Shown here one piece after another: positions 47,820-61,814 of a DNA stretch of 64,000 nucleotides (positions are counted from its first letter, which is position 1; each line of letters starts with the position of its first letter). The notes beneath the pieces are model-generated. The model saw only the letters and a program-made list of their open reading frames with translations, had not been told where the DNA came from and ran no database searches. Both the position numbers and the translations under genes were made by a program. Origin of the DNA: Heterobilharzia americana (taxonomy: Eukaryota; Platyhelminthes; Trematoda; Strigeidida; Schistosomatidae); contig OX104130.1 of assembly GCA_944470555.2 (NCBI GenBank), positions 64,795,160 through 64,859,159 of the forward strand. The letters are read 5' to 3'.

Positions 47820-48180
47820 GTCTGAATCGCGATGAGAATCTCAGTAGGACGGTTAACACCAACTGGTATGAGTACACATCTAGCTAATCCTTTCGAGTCA
47901 AGCGAAACACGCTTGCTGAATGTCACTGCCTGGAATCAAGTAGGATAAAATCATAAAATTCAAGTTGATGCTCATATGTTTTTTCATGAAACTTATAGGA
48001 TAACAAAGACCCATCAACACAGTCCCGCCGAATAATCAAGGAAGCTCTAGTTCACAGGTTTAGGGAGATGACTATCAACCACTGTGCTACAGGTCCGAGG
48101 CCCGTTTCACCTACCGAAGTCTGGTAAACCAAGTAGTATCACGTACTCTCATTTAAAATGTGTGGCTCAGTGCCTAATAC
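47820..48180. repeat. Less AT-rich block, unclassified repeat-like
   Basis: The composition departs from the AT-rich flanks and there are fragments reminiscent of tRNA-headed SINEs on the minus strand (TGTAGCACAGTGGTTGATAG at about 48070-48090). No complete head or ribozyme tail could be traced. Confidence 0.3.
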
Positions 48181-48529
48181 ATGGATGTGCATAAGGTAGC
48201 TGAGTGCGCTTCTTTCGTTTTCGCTGAAAAATCAACTAGAAACTACAAGATCAAATAGATTTATCCTCAAAAATAAGTTTGGCGTCTCTGTGGAAAAGTT
48301 TAAAGTAGCTGATTCTTACTAATATTTAAGAACTTTTTCGCTTACTGAATAGTTTTTCTGTCATCTAAGGTTTGAATTTGGAGATTTATGGAGATTGATT
48401 CGCTTTTAAGTTGGCATCCATTACGGGCTGACACCAATATGAGAACCACTGAAAACCCATTGACACTGGACAAGTTTCGTTTTATGGGAATTGAAGGGAG
48501 TAGGAAAATATGGGCCAGTCGATTTCAAC

Positions 48530-48672
48530 ACAGTGGCTCAACAGTATCCTGCTTTTCGTGAAACCTAAAGTTCGACCCTTGATCGTTCGAGGTTATGGAT
48601 GCGCCATCCTGAGGGATTCCATAGTAGGGCGATATAGCTGTCTAGTAGCCGGAGGCCTTCAGTGATTTTCTA
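48530..48672 (+). mobile_element. tRNA-headed SINE (second type), sense, degraded
   Basis: Head with CAGTGGCTCAACAGTATCC (A-box-like) and AAAGTTCGACCC (B-box-like). The tail holds GGATGCGCCATCCTGAGGG, then ATTCCATAGTAGGGC and GATAT. This follows the second-type hammerhead layout (core CUGAGGA, stem II GUCC/GGAC) with A9 and the GAAA box mutated. It shares the GGATGCGC lead-in with known Sm-alpha variants. Confidence 0.6.
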
Positions 48673-49341
48673 ACTGATATCTCTTCAATAGGAATGCGAC
48701 ACTGTTGTCTGGGACTTGAAAACTACTACAGATCAGGGAAAAAATGAGAACTTAATTTACATTTCAGTCAGAAGTTTCACAAACTACATGGTCACTATCT
48801 TTCTTATTATCGGAAATGAGAATTTTGTATAGCACAATAACTGAGTCAACCGTTAACAAAAGAAACAAACCATTTTGAATCCACTCAGTGTGTGCTGAAC
48901 AATGATTTTCCGGTAAACATTAACTGAATATCTTTTTCGAATAAAGGAGAACTTTTCGGTATTCTCTTAGCTTTGCTATATGATCACTGACATCCAGTCC
49001 TTGATCTTGGTGACGTCATCAGCAACAACTTCTGGTCAAACACCAAAGCGAAAAAGGCACCAAAAATCTTTCTTGATTATACTTTCTCCCTGAATAATAG
49101 ACAGTCTCAACAGGTTGGTGATTTTATGATTATCAGTCGAATAAAAATGACTCGATCCCCATATGAATTTTGTTTAATATACAGGTACTGAAGTTGTCAT
49201 AACGCCAGGATCACAAAATCAATGATGTTTGGAAATACTTACCCTAGTTTCCCTTATGAAGTGATCAAGAGAAAAGCTGATTCTCGTAAAACGTCATATT
49301 TTCACTTACGATGTTAAAATTAACTGGTAATAATGATGCAT
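48673..49341. other. Spacer
   Basis: No supported feature. A possible RT-like DDVTKIKDWM on the minus strand near 49000 is too short to call. Confidence 0.4.
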
Positions 49342-49475
49342 AGTGGCTAGTTGTGAAATCCAGGAAGGACGTTTCCTGCTAATTAGGACTCGTCACCTGG
49401 ATGTATCTGTCTCCCAGTGAGTGAAGTTGTTTCCACTTATGCTGAAACCTATATTGACGCCAAAAATAACGATAA
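49342..49475 (-). mobile_element. Sm-alpha-like SINE with hammerhead tail, antisense
   Basis: On the minus strand the TTGGCG head remnant and AAGTGGAAACAACTTCACTC block lead to a ribozyme tail (49356-49402). The tail has CATCCAG/CTGGAT stem I, core GTGACGA (only C3 changed, to G), a GTCCT/AGGA stem II and GAAAC. It ends TTTCACAACTAGCCAC. It is one core substitution away from consensus. Confidence 0.78.
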
Positions 49476-50569
49476 TATTGAGGTATCCACACAGGAGTCC
49501 ATATTTCAGTTATCGTCAGTTAGTTCGGTTAAATCAACAGTGCGAATTTACAAGCTATACCTTGTAATTAGCTGCTGTGAACAGTTCGCTTTAAATTTAG
49601 CTTGTGACTGGAAAGTATTTTATATAAAGCGGAATGGCATGCATGGCTAACCACATATCCTAAGGTAGAACATTTCACCAAAACCTTAGTGTAAAAGTCA
49701 CATTTTGAACATTAGTGGAGATGAGATTTACTGACGTTTGGGTAGTTATATTCTTGCCTGTATTGATAATTACAATGAATACACTCGGTTTTGCTAGGTT
49801 CCTACCTACTGCATGTTGTGAAATGCTTCGATAAACAGATACTAAAAGGAGTGCTGATTAAATAAACTTTAACCTAAGGTAACCGGATAGTAACTTCCCT
49901 CTGATTTGTCTTTTCTCTACTTCCCTTGAACTTTTTGAAACCATAATCGAGGAAGGTTACAAAAAGAGTAGCTAACCAAGTAGCTAAAGTGTTATATAAG
50001 TAAGTTTTAATTAAATCCCAGGATGCTTAGAACTTGATTATTTACTGATGAAACCTGACTCTACCCTCAACTTTCGGGACATTCGTAACAACTATGGCCT
50101 GGATGTTTGTAACTGAAGCTTTATTATTTCAGAAACATCGTTGTCACTATCCCATTGACGAAATCAGATGAAGACGACTCGTCAATCAATTATTTGACAC
50201 AAAAAATGTACCAATAAGCATAAAATTTACTTCTTAATAACTGTGTCATTTCATATGATAGTCAAATGTGCTCGAGTCCAGTTAATAAATTCTAATTTAA
50301 TAGAGTTGTTTATAAACTTACTTTGACTGTTATAAAAGCTGATTTTTAGTTCAGTGTAGCACATCAATAGAAAAATTGTGACTACTTAAGTAGAAGAACT
50401 GCCTGACATCATACTAAAATTCATGAGTGACTAAAAATCAGTCTGGTGAATTAGCAATCCAACCGCATTACTTCTCTTGTTGAGTAGATCAAAATCAGTG
50501 GTTTGAAAACTTTTGTATTAAAATGGAAGCAAAAAAGGTTCCTCACATTCTTGTTTCGTTCTTTGTTGC
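49476..50569. other. Spacer
   Basis: AT-rich, no supported feature. Confidence 0.45.
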
Positions 50570-50845
50570 TTTAGGAAATGTCCTGGTGCGAAATTGATAG
50601 ACGCACAGGCCAGCCACTAATTATTCCGACTTGTTATATACCCACGAATACAAGAGCAAGAAAGAACACAACAGCGTAGTCGGATGGAATAGTATATTTG
50701 CGAGGTCATGTCAAGATACCGATGCGTTCCAACCAACTGGCTGGAGGGTCGATTAAGAGCAGTGTAACTTAACACAACAGCGTGCCAAATGGCAAGGATG
50801 CTTGACCGGGTGCCTTCAGCTTAGCCAGTCCAGTTAATTTATGAA
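50570..50845. repeat. GC-richer block, unclassified
   Basis: A block of roughly 275 bases with markedly higher GC than its flanks, no open frame, and two occurrences of ACACAACAGCGT (about 50667-50678 and 50770-50785). It looks like an ancient repeat or LTR segment. I do not recognise it. Confidence 0.35.
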
Positions 50846-53800
50846 GGTCAGCATCAACGTTGAATCTCGTCAAACCTTAGGCTATTGATTCTAGAGAAAT
50901 GTGTGATGCTACATTACGATTCTCACCATGAGTTGGAATTAGTTTGACATGCCTAGATTTTAGAATGCTGATATGAGAACCCAAAATCTTCCTTGTTGAA
51001 AATGAGACTTATATGTGCACATTTTACGCGTTATTTCCTGCATCAGTTACTGTGTCCAGCTATTGAATCAGAACTTCTGAATCTGCATTAGTCATCAAAT
51101 TTATTTAGAAATCGACAAGCTGAAAATTCTATTCACCTATTATATATATTTTTAATATACCTTATTTCAGCCCCGTTTTCAAAGGTAAAAATAAATTTTT
51201 TAGTAATTTTTTTTCATGTCACATTAGTGATTTTTAATTTCCTTATAATTACACTTTGCTAGTTCAGAAAAAGAAAAGATGATTCAGGCACATATATTCT
51301 ATTTTGTTTGAATTGAATTGTTAAATTTGTGCAATTTATGCTGAATGTCATGCCATTAAAAAAGAAATGGATAACTTCACAAGTGTATCTTCGAGTTCTG
51401 TCTTTAATAGGCATATTTATATACCTATGGACGACAATTTGTGTCTTTGTATCATGTCTGTCATACTATTTCAAATATTTTCTTACCCTGACACAGAAAA
51501 GACCTTCGTAATGTCCCCTTCAAATAAATCTAATATATATCATCTGAATTTACAAACTCCTCAATTAAGATGACAAATCTTTTATCACTGGAAAGGAAGT
51601 TATTTTATGTTTACGTATACAAGTATATAAACATATGTACATATAAATATGTTTCCAAATAAGATACTGACATACGCCTGATCAAATAAGAGCAAACATA
51701 TACATATGCAAACTAATCGTACATCATTCACTGATGCGCCCATCCATTTGATGACATGAAGATGATCTCAAACCCGTAACGATAAAAATTTCTTGGAGAA
51801 AGACACCAGGTGGTAAAATAACTTGTAGAGTCAGTTTTCTTCTCATTTGGAACACCACAGAAATCATTTTAATGACATTAAAACGCAGGCTGACTTTGAC
51901 ACATCAATTTGTGATATTAGGGTGATATACAAATCAAGAATGTTTTGTCCTTAGTACACTTACGGAGAAGAAATATTTATTTCTGATATTATTTGAACTA
52001 TGCAGACGTGTACGTTATTGTCCAGTCACGGACAAGTCGTTTGAACGGAATACGCAAGCAACTCTTAAACGCTGGTAAAATTCAATGTCTTTAAAGGAAC
52101 ACTGAATCATTTTTGATAATGTGGATATATACGATCTCCTATAATCAGAATCTATATTTCTTTAAATACAAACTCGCAAACTACATGTTCCCATGTACAA
52201 GAGTTTAAGAAAGGTACGATGTAAGTTTTGAGTAATATATACTTTTGGGTTAAGGCCGCTGAGATTTTGTCATAAGTGAAGTTTATCTTTCAGAAAGTTC
52301 TGCATATACTTACATGTATATTTTTTGTCTTCTCTTGAAATGAGCTACTCACATGGATTAGTATTACTAACATTCAGTTTTTCTGTGAGGTTAAATATAA
52401 GAGTGAAAATATTGACAAACCAAATCTTTCGGGTCGTAAACTGTCTCTTATATACATATATACTGAAAACAATATGAATTCCCCTTGTAATTATTGGAAG
52501 TGAATCTCTTTCACAGAATTAACTGAAAACAGTATATATTAAAGATAGATGATGAGTCACTAAAACTTGGAAACTTATAAACAGTGGCTTTTCGATCAAG
52601 TGCATAGCCGACTTCTTGTAAAAGAAATTTTACAGTACTTTCTTTCCTCTCTAAACGCTGGTGTTCTTAAGCTCTTGCACCCATTTCCAGTTAAAAGTAT
52701 TTTTTATAAGTTTTCTCGCTTGAGATTACATAACTCTTTGATATATACTCAGTGACTGATGTCATCATTCCTGACTAAACTGTTATTTTACATTTGTTAA
52801 TAAGTAGGAAGTTGTTTGTTCAAATATTTATTGGTCCATTTACTGTCTAATGAGAAATAGAAAAACTTGGGAAAATAATAATGTAGATAAATACAAAGTT
52901 TTAATATTTTTTCCTATTCCAGAAAGTGCAGCATTGTGAACTGATCAAATAACATGCACTCTATATCCTTATAAAACCTGATTACTGAGCAATTCAATTA
53001 AAACAATTACAAGCATAACAATATAGATGATTTGTTCAAGACTACTTGAAATACACATTTTGCATTGTTTCATAGCTAACAAGAAAACCAAGGCTACTTT
53101 TATTATACCATTGTCAGTGTTCAATTCACTAAACTGAAATGTAGTTTATTCTACAGAATGTTTTTTCCATACAAGTCCTTTTATTTCTTATCAATTTCAG
53201 TAAATGAGTTGAAAACCCTAACCTATATATGCAGCTTAATTTAACGAGAGTTTTATGAAGTGAAGAAAGCATTAAAAACTTGTTTCAGATAAAATAACAC
53301 AGTTCTGAAGTAATTTGCACGGTGTACACTAGTAGTTTACCATTTTGTTTGGTTGAATTCAGTTCGTCAGCATACAAATAACTCTATACTCATCCTCTCA
53401 CTTTGTCTTCTGAAATTGTTACATTAAACGTTTATTTTGCCATACACTAACTTGAGCCAACCAAAATTTTACTGTTATACTATTTATAACTAATGAACTA
53501 ACGATCTAAATAGAACAATAAAATTTTATCACAAATAAATTATGATGCAGGGCATAACTTACAAATCAATTCATATCAAATGATATTAAGCATTACTCCT
53601 TTGTACATAAGACTCACCTGTTAAGAATGGCGATAACTAATTTTGTCTGTTTGCATCGAAAAGAGTGAAAATGAATAAATTGTGAAATCCAGGGTTTTAC
53701 AGACAAATATCAAACTCTTGAAAATCATATTTCTAGTGAAATTTAATACTGATACTTTAAGCAGGTATTACTTTATTTGGTAGAAGCTCCTGTTAAATTC

Positions 53801-55980
53801 ATATAGCAGAAACGTAATAATCAAAGGCTAAAATTCTACGATCATAAGGAGAATATTTTTTATAAGCCATTTTATAGCCACATTAAGCAAACATACATGG
53901 TGGAGAACATTTGTAACTCAAAGAAATGATCTCGATTGTATTGTGTTCTTTGAGCTGTTTTATTAAATTGTAGAGCTTAGAGAATACAATACAACCATGA
54001 GCAACCATACATATATTCGCAAAAGACAATCAGTAAATTGCACTTGAAAACGACTTGTAAATTTTAAGGAATGCTATTATCTGATATGACACTCATGACA
54101 GTATCCTATGACAATATTTTGCATGAGCAGGCAAATATACAGTATAGTTTATTGATTTATAAAGTTTTTCAACTCAAAAACAGACAACATGTAATTGAAG
54201 AAGCACTTAAGTTGATAAAAAAACATGGCAACTCATATTTTGAAGGTTATTCACTAATATGACTTTTTCAATAATATGCATTTTTCATCTTCATATTGTA
54301 TTGTTTATTCGATATTAGTATACAGTGATATAGAGCTACATCAAGTTAGAAAACTATCATAGTAATAAGGTTTATTACCCATATAACTTTTTATATTTTT
54401 CCATTTCTCTTACAATATATCACATTCGGTACAAATTTTAAATTACTTAAAAAAATAAAGTGAAAGGTTATCTGTTCAGTCATTGAAGTTTATTATTTCT
54501 AGATGGATTCTGTGAAAGTAGTAATTTTACCCTATAAATGAAACTTATCTTTGAGCCCAATTCGCTGGTTTAAACTTTTTAAACAAGTGTTTTGGTATAT
54601 TTCTTCATAGATAGTTTCGAATCCTAATCAACGATTCAGTAACAAAATATTTCTGAATAAAATTAAAACATTTTCTAGTTACATTAACCTGTCCAATTCA
54701 AAAAGCATATAATTCACTGATAGCTAGCGAATTTTTTAATAACATATCACTGTTTAAAAAAAACTAAAATAGTGGCACAAAAACCGGGACTACATATGGT
54801 TATGTCTTAGAAAAAAATACTGTTACTCACATATATGTACGAGAAATCATTTACAAGGATATCGAAGGTAATAAAGAAGTTGAAACACAAGCATAAGTTT
54901 TGAAAAAGTTTATTCTATCACGATGTGTAATTTCAGTCTTAGACAATCGATCTTCGATGTTTTTTTCACAATACCCTCAGTTCATCTAATGAAGAAGCTA
55001 AAAGACGGTCACAGTGAATATAGTTATCTCTTCGATAACTCATTTTCAAAGCTGTACATTCAGAAATAAATAAACTAACGTATAGAAGGATCCAAAGGAA
55101 TTTATTGTGAAAAGTCAACTTCAACCGAGTAAAGTGAAGATAAGTCCAGTAAGCGAGTGTGGAAATACTATACAACGTGGGTGAAATTCTCTAGAATTTC
55201 AGAAAGTTGGCGATTAAAAAATGAGAACGAAAGGCAAGATAAGAAAAACTGTTTCGAAAAGTTCGTCTTTTTATCTAGAAACTTATTAGCCAAATTGCCA
55301 CAAAAAATGTGTAGGTGATAATATTAAGGTCACGGTTAAGAAAGTCCCTGTACCTATTTCTTTTGATTGTATGCATTAGACTTGAATTTGTAGATTGCTA
55401 ATGCCCCAGTTACATACAAATGTCTTGTCATCATATGCGTTCAAAAATCCTTTCAAATTTTGTCAAGGATTTTGAACATTTTGAGACGAGTTGGATGCCT
55501 TTAGGTGACTCAGCGCTTGATGATAGAGCTGGATATCGTCTTCTTCTCCTCTTTCTCAATTACCAAGCTAGTCAGAGTTCGCATTTGCATTTCGCTAGTG
55601 GGTGGTGATACGCTAAATATACTTATCTCCTCAGAAGTGGTTGAACTTAAAGATCTGCACTGATGAGCCCCAGTGTGTCAAATTGTCCTACAGATAGATG
55701 CTTCAGCTTCAGGCATGAAAAGATGACCCACATACTTGAAGCAGAGAATGATTTGTTCAGCGACTCTCATAAACGTTTAAGCAGCATATCAATGTCTACG
55801 TCGACTTTGAAATAGAGGTTCAAAAGAACAATTATTTAGAGGTCCGGGATTCTCTTCTCTTTCATATTTCGATTTGTAAAACTGGAAGGAAAATCTTTCT
55901 GCTAAAACCGATTCAACGAGACTGATAACAATCATGAAAAGAGATGAATATCGCAAATTAAATATATTAATATGATCATC
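50846..55980. other. Long AT-rich spacer
   Basis: About 5.1 kb with no supported gene. The last 500 bases (55480-55750) are less AT-rich and hold a 62-codon frame (55420-55608) without recognisable domain. A GATGAGCCCCAGTG at about 55662 lacks the second hammerhead half. Confidence 0.45.
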
Positions 55981-55984
55981 TGTC

Positions 55985-57800
55985 CCCTGGGTTCTTAGTG
56001 GAATATAGGGCTTCAGTAACACGTCGCCATTACACTCTCTTCTATGCAGTCTTCTCAGTCTGGCTCTACAACTACCCACAAGCTTTCATTTCTTCCTCAC
56101 ACCATCTCCAACATGTCACTCTCACCTCGAAAGCCCAACTCGTCGTTTCCCCTTTGGATTCCACTCAACGGCCTGGTCTGGAGCTTGATATCCCCGAATG
56201 GTCTTCTCAGTCCATGTCCAGTCCAGTCCAGTCCAGTTCATCTCCACTTTCTTCTTCTGCATATTTGTTGGGCGACAGATTCTTGGTTGGTTCGTTGACA
56301 GCCAGCCAGCCAGTCAGTCAGTCAGTCAGTCAGTCAGTCAGTCAGTCAGTTAGAGTTCCTCGTTGCTTATTCTTATTATTCTGGTCATCCGATCTTGAGT
56401 AACGAGTCAGCGTAGGCAGCTGTTGATGAATGTCTGTAGTTTGTTGGAAATGCTTTTCGTGATGCGTCAAGTTTCTGAACCATATAGAAGCACTGACTTG
56501 ACGTTGGTGTTGGAAATCCGGATCTTGTTCCACATGCTGAGTGCAGTAGATCTCCACACTGGTTTCAGATTGATGTAGGAAGGCCTGTCTTACTTTTCCG
56601 ATCCTGGCCTTGACATCCTCATCTGTGCCTGTGCCGCTGCCTGTAGTTGAAACGATGCTGCCTACCTGTAGGTTTGTCGCGTTGATGGTGATTGGTGCTT
56701 GTTGTTGTTGGTGGTGGTGGTGGTGGTGGTGGTTGGGTGTCTTCATCACCTCTGTCTTCCCTACGTCCACTTGAAGTCCCGTCTTCGCTGTCTCTTCTGT
56801 CAACTTGTTGGTTTTCGCGTGTAGATCTTCGAGTTTGTGCGACGAGACATTAGACATAAATCAAAATCATCATCATCGTTGGCGAAATCCAAATCTTCTT
56901 CTGGGGTCTTTTCATCGGTCAAGCAGCGTGTGCCCGTCTTCTCACTCTTCACAGTTTGCTGCATGATCCAGTTTGGTCGAATGCAATCAGGAAGATCATG
57001 GGTGATAATAGGAAGCACCCTTGTCTTACTCCTGTCTTCACTTCAATGGCGTCACTGAGCTTTCTTTCAATTGTGAATCACTTGGCATGTAGCATCATAT
57101 GGCATATAGCTTTTTAATGAGGTTGGTGAAAGCTTATGGCACTGAAACCGTAGTGCTGAAGCAGCTGCCTGTCAAATTACTTCTAAGTCGGTGCTGTCAA
57201 AGGCTTTTTGAAAATCAGTAAAGCTGAGGTTGAGTTGGCTGATATTCTGTGACCTATTCTATTATGATGCGTTGCGTAGTTTTGCAATTTGATCCTCAAA
57301 TGATTTGTACTTCCTGAATCCAGTCGGCTTGCTCTGTTCGTAATTTTGAATCCAGCACGCCTTTTAGTCTCTACAGGATAATGTGGTCTAAGTTTTTCTG
57401 GTGTGGACAAGAGCATGGTTCCACACCAGTTCTGCAGGTACCTTTCCTTCCTTCCTTCCAAACCTCCTACAGTAGTGACGTGAGCATGTCCGCTGTTGTC
57501 TTTACGTCTACTTTTAGTGCTTCTCTCGGACGTCCATCTGGACCTGCTGCTTTCTCAGATTTCAGCAACTTTATGGCGTTCACGACTTCTGCTTTTGTAG
57601 GAGGGCCTGTGTTGATTGGTAGTTCTGCCGTTGCTGGTGGTATTTTAGAAGGAGTTGGATGTGGTGGTCGATTCAAGAGATTTTTGAAGAGGTCAGCCTA
57701 TCGTTTCCTTTGTTCCACACGTTTGTTAACTAGGTTTCCTTCACTATCTTTCATTGGTTTCGTCTACGTTGATCTCTTCCATCTCAGATAGTAACTTGGT
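55985..57800 (-). pseudogene. RTE type B reverse transcriptase, decayed
   Basis: Minus-strand pieces in order are KSEKAAGPDGRPREALK (57467-57676), a poorly preserved motif A region (ALLIFKKPLTAPT, about 57183-57230), the KTGVRQGC-like motif B region near 57030, a DFANDDDDFDLCLMS stretch (56800-57018) in place of FADDLCLV, and VGKTEVMKTP with a poly-His run (56342-56857). Beyond this the C-terminal domain is shifted by the CAGT expansion. The inserted repeats around the catalytic box and in the C-terminal domain are shared with other type B copies. Confidence 0.8.
56301..56350. repeat. CAGC/CAGT tetranucleotide tract
   Basis: Inside the type B RTE. It replaces the coding sequence that type A has near 6012 and recurs at the equivalent place at 30425-30452 (reverse complement) and 63627-63689. 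Confidence 0.95.
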
Positions 57801-58439
57801 TATTTGATTTAATGTTGTCACTTCTCTATCTCTCTTACCTGCAGCCTGTTCTGCCTCACTTGCCAATGTGTCATACTAGTGTCTTTTATCTTTACACGCT
57901 CTCCTCCTTACTTCTTTCTCCAGTGTAGTGTTTTATACGTTGTACTCACTTCATCTTTTCGTTGTTCATCCCTGCGTCACACTCCTTCATCTTCTGCTTC
58001 ATTATCACCATCTTCATCTCCTTGCTCTATCACCTTCCATTTATCCGTCGAGATCCATTCCTTGTCTCGTCTCGTCTCTTCTTGCTTCTTCTTCCTTCCT
58101 TATACGGTTATGCAGGTTTATTTCCACATAGCTTTCAAAGAGTTCCAGTGTTCTTCCATGCAGGTTTCCTAGGCAACATTGCTCAATATCTCCCAAATTG
58201 TTCTCATGACTGACTGACTGATTGACTGACTGACGTGAAGATGGCCTCTGTAGTTTCGTCCTCCAGTTCAGTTTCTCTTCTGGATGTTGAACTTGAACTG
58301 TGGTCTATCATCACCAGCTTCTCTCAAGGCTTCCAACTCGATTTTCCAGGTAGGTTCCTTGCACTGGATAGTGTGTGGTGTAAACCCAAATATGCTCTCC
58401 TTCTTCATCTGATCTGATCTTGTGTCCAGTAGGCTGGCT

Positions 58440-59453
58440 GTGTCTCCATCTCCACTTTCTTTACATTGAGATGGAGTCGATCTGATTTCTAGTGTAGTGT
58501 GTCCATCTGATGAATGATGAAGTCAAATCGATGTCTCTGCCTTGTGAATATCCTTGTGTTTGTGCACACTGCCTGACTCCAATCACCAAATCATGGAGTG
58601 CGCACAAATCTGCAAACAGTTCTCCATTCTCACTCATCATTTCATCGAGCGCTTCTTGACCCATGGTTGATTGTCTTCGTGTGTTGTCTGCTCCCAGTTT
58701 GGCTGGCATTCATGTCATCCCACCAATTAGAATGAGTTTTGATGTGGCCAACTGGTGTGGTGTCTTGTCCAGTACTGATTGGAGTTGTCTGTCGAATTCC
58801 TCCTTCTTCTCTTCATCTGCATTATTTGTAGGTACATATCGTAGTGTTGCGTTGTATGATTGTGACTTTGCTTCGTTTTGAGTTGAATCCATGTTGGTGT
58901 CACGATCCTGATGTTGCAGGAGGAGGATATTGGTTCTTCCTGCATGACAGAGAGCCTTCGATGTTCTTAGAGACATCATGATAGTCACTTGAAAACTTGG
59001 TGTGCTCGTGGTTGCCATGTTGGTTTTCTGAAGTTAAATTGCTCAAGCTTCCATTTGTTCATTTTTTTCCAGAAATGCACCAAGCTATGAAAATATTCTT
59101 CCTCCAGTGTAAGTTAGGTTTCTCATCATAAGTCTCTTAAGTGATGTGCAAAATTAATCCCGTAGCCGTCCAATGGAGACAAACATTCTTAACCATTTTC
59201 TCGGTAAAGAGCTCGTGGTTGTCGTCTGGTTGACAATATCGGAGAAGATTATTAACTCTTTAACTAAGAGTTTTGAGAGTCCACTTCCATTCCGTCTACT
59301 CTTGCAGATTCCAAGCACTTCTATGATATTCTTCCGCATCGCTTTTGCAATCCACACATTGTGCGGACATTCCACGTCCGCATTCTTACTTTCGCTTTCA
59401 TTGAGAGAGGAGAATAGACATAGGCCAATTAACTTCCCGAGGGCTTTCACCAA
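58440..59453 (-). pseudogene. RTE type B endonuclease domain, decayed
   Basis: The N-terminal frame (59154-59453) gives ECPHNVWIAKAMRKNI and VLGICKSRRNGSGLSKL, where the catalytic CESRW of type A has become CKSRR. Further pieces are TLRYVPTNNADEEKKEEF and LILIGGMT (58710-59018), MPAKLGADNTRRQSTM (58461-58709, equivalent to the catalytic MNAKLGG motif), then TRNQIDSISM. The same Glu-to-Lys change occurs in the chimeric fragment at 516-935, so it predates both copies. Confidence 0.82.
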
Positions 59454-59650
59454 CTGGCGTCATTTCGTCTCTCCTGTTCGAGCAAGTGATAGGGTTATTT
59501 TTATCTTTTATGCTTTTTTGTGCTTTGAAGTTTCTTAAGCGCTTGGATTGGTTTTACGGGATAGTGTTGCTAGCCGTATGCCCAACCTTCCATGTTTATC
59601 CGGGCTTAGGACCCGCTAGTAACTAGTGAACTAGTTAACCAGGCGAGGTT

Positions 59651-61814
59651 CCTCTGTGTAATACTTATTGGTAAAAAAAGTTTTATTAATGGCGATCTAC
59701 ACATATTTATTTATCCACGTCAAGAGGATTTTCTTTTTTAACCTTTCTTTTTACATACAGCTGAAATATAAATGAAAAGTGTCTACTCTGAGAATAAAAT
59801 CTCAAACTGCTTAACTTGATAATATGTTGTTCTACTGAGTTTTAAGTGTGCACCAGTAAGTGGTAATAATACATGTTTACTGTGTGATCGTTATGCTATT
59901 GATAACTTTGTGAAGGTAAGAAAAAGTGATCGCTTACGCAGTGACGTAAAAGTAATATCCCAGTACGCAGATCGAATGGTGTTTTCCTATCTCAATCTTC
60001 AACGAATTTGTTGACTACATGCTTTTATTGTCTAACTAGTAATGATGAAAAGGTACTTATTATTTCCTTGCAACAAAACCTATTGTTTCAATATTCCGAA
60101 GCAACATTCATGAATTCTGATTGACAGATTATCATTGCTTATTTTAGTTTTGAGCATTTGATACAAATAGTGTTTAGTTTCAATACCCTACTGTTTCAAT
60201 TTAATGTTAGTGCATTGAATGTTGGCTAGATTTTATGGTATATAAACCAATGTAACACAAACTAACCCTTATACGCTCTACCCGACATGATCAACATTCA
60301 CATTACATCTTCAGAATGAAATAAAATAATCTGGTCACCTGTTCTGTATAGTGAAATTGGATCACTATTTTTGCATCTGACTGTTTTTAGAAAAGTATTG
60401 TCTGATGAAGCTAACTTACAGTAGTCACCTGATGATTACATTTGAAGCTTAGACTGATAAAACTTAACGTTGGCTTAAATTCTTCGTTCCATCTTACTTG
60501 TACCTAAAATGTGATAGACTCGAAATATATCACAATAACAATAATGTACATGCATACGTGTACGCACAGAGAAAGAAAAACAAGCGTATTTAGTCTAATG
60601 AAAAGGTTTTAGAAAAACAACTTTTATTTATTCCCATTAAAGCAAGACACGCTTGGCACCTATATGATCAATTCTGAAGAAAAAATTAAAAATTTTTATT
60701 TGTAGATTACATTTTAAGACATGAGTGCTGGAAAATAATTTTAGTGTTTTTAGATATCAAAATGACTGTATGTTTCAATCAAACATCGTTTTACAGGACA
60801 CAAAAATCATAGTGTGGTGAGGATAAGTAATACAAGAGCAGCGTAGCCATTAATTCTGTTTTGATGAACAATTACTGGTTGTTGGCAGGCTTATTTCTGA
60901 TTACATTCGAAAACAAGTGTCTAAAGATGTGTCTAAAATATCAATATCGAACATCTCATAGGTGTTATGATAAAGTAATCAGATTAGATCACTTACGGGT
61001 TGAGGAAGAATATCTAGTGATGAGTTTGTGTTTACAACTTGCTCGATCAACTTAGACAGTAGATCTACACATAGATACACCCTAAAGGTGCAAGCAAGAG
61101 GAAATTCGTCAGTTCCTGTTCTTATAACAGTCTTGGGTATTTTCTATGAAAATAGAATCATTTACTTATGAATTTTTGAGCGAAATTTTATTTTTCATTA
61201 TCACACTAAGATACAAACTACCTCTTACTTCTATTAAATAAATAGACTGGTGTCACTGAGGTGACTTTGCTGCTCAACTGATATCGAAAAGATGACCCGG
61301 TTCCACTATTTAGAGTTGACTTATGGTTACACTTAGTATGATAGTTATGCATGTGCATGACGCTCATTGTAGGCAGTTTTTGTAGACAGATAATCAACAT
61401 TACTTAGGAGCAATGAAAAGATATGTTATTTGATATTCTATTTTCTTGAAATACATTTATAATAATTTTGATGACTTAAATGGATGCTTAATTGTTACAA
61501 AACTGAATAGTATATGAAGGAGTTGGACCCACAAGTAGCTGGCCTCGTAAAGATTTAATCTGCTTGGCTAGGTAGTGAAATTGACATCTATCCTTTGGGA
61601 TATGATAGGGCAATTAGCTTTGTGGCTCTGGGTAAGATATATTCACACTTCCCTCATCAACAATCCATTTTCTTAATAATAGATTGATGTTCAAAGACAC
61701 TGGAAGTATTCTTTTATGAGAAGTATCCTTTCTTCACTGTTGGTAAATGAAAGCAAATAAACAATTATTGAAGATAATTTTTAACACCTAGTGACATCAA
61801 TTGGAGAACTGCTG
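59651..61814. other. AT-rich spacer
   Basis: No supported gene. A slightly GC-richer stretch at 61520-61640 is unclassified. Confidence 0.45.

Larger units (their letters stand above)
55981..59650 (-). mobile_element. RTE retrotransposon, full length (type B)
   Basis: Antisense element from its 3' end (about 55984, GGGTTCTTAGTGGAATATAG) to its 5' end (about 59649, CTCGCCTGGTTAACTAG read on the minus strand), about 3.67 kb. It shares the RTE plan with type A but is clearly a different subfamily, with many substitutions and short tandem expansions: CAGT repeats at 56301-56350, a GGT run at 56696-56735, TGAC at 58207-58234. Frames are broken throughout. No convincing target-site duplication was found. 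Confidence 0.9.

Noticed and set aside
48960..49080. Minus-strand VADDVTKIKDWM as an RT YADD box
   Set aside because: Only about a dozen residues match and no neighbouring RT motif is found.
53683..53700. TTGTGAAATCCAGGG as a SINE 3' end
   Set aside because: About 15 bases only; no core or head adjoins it.
55655..55690. CTGATGAGCCCCAGTG resembles a hammerhead 5' core
   Set aside because: No GAAA half and no stem II partner follow within the expected distance.
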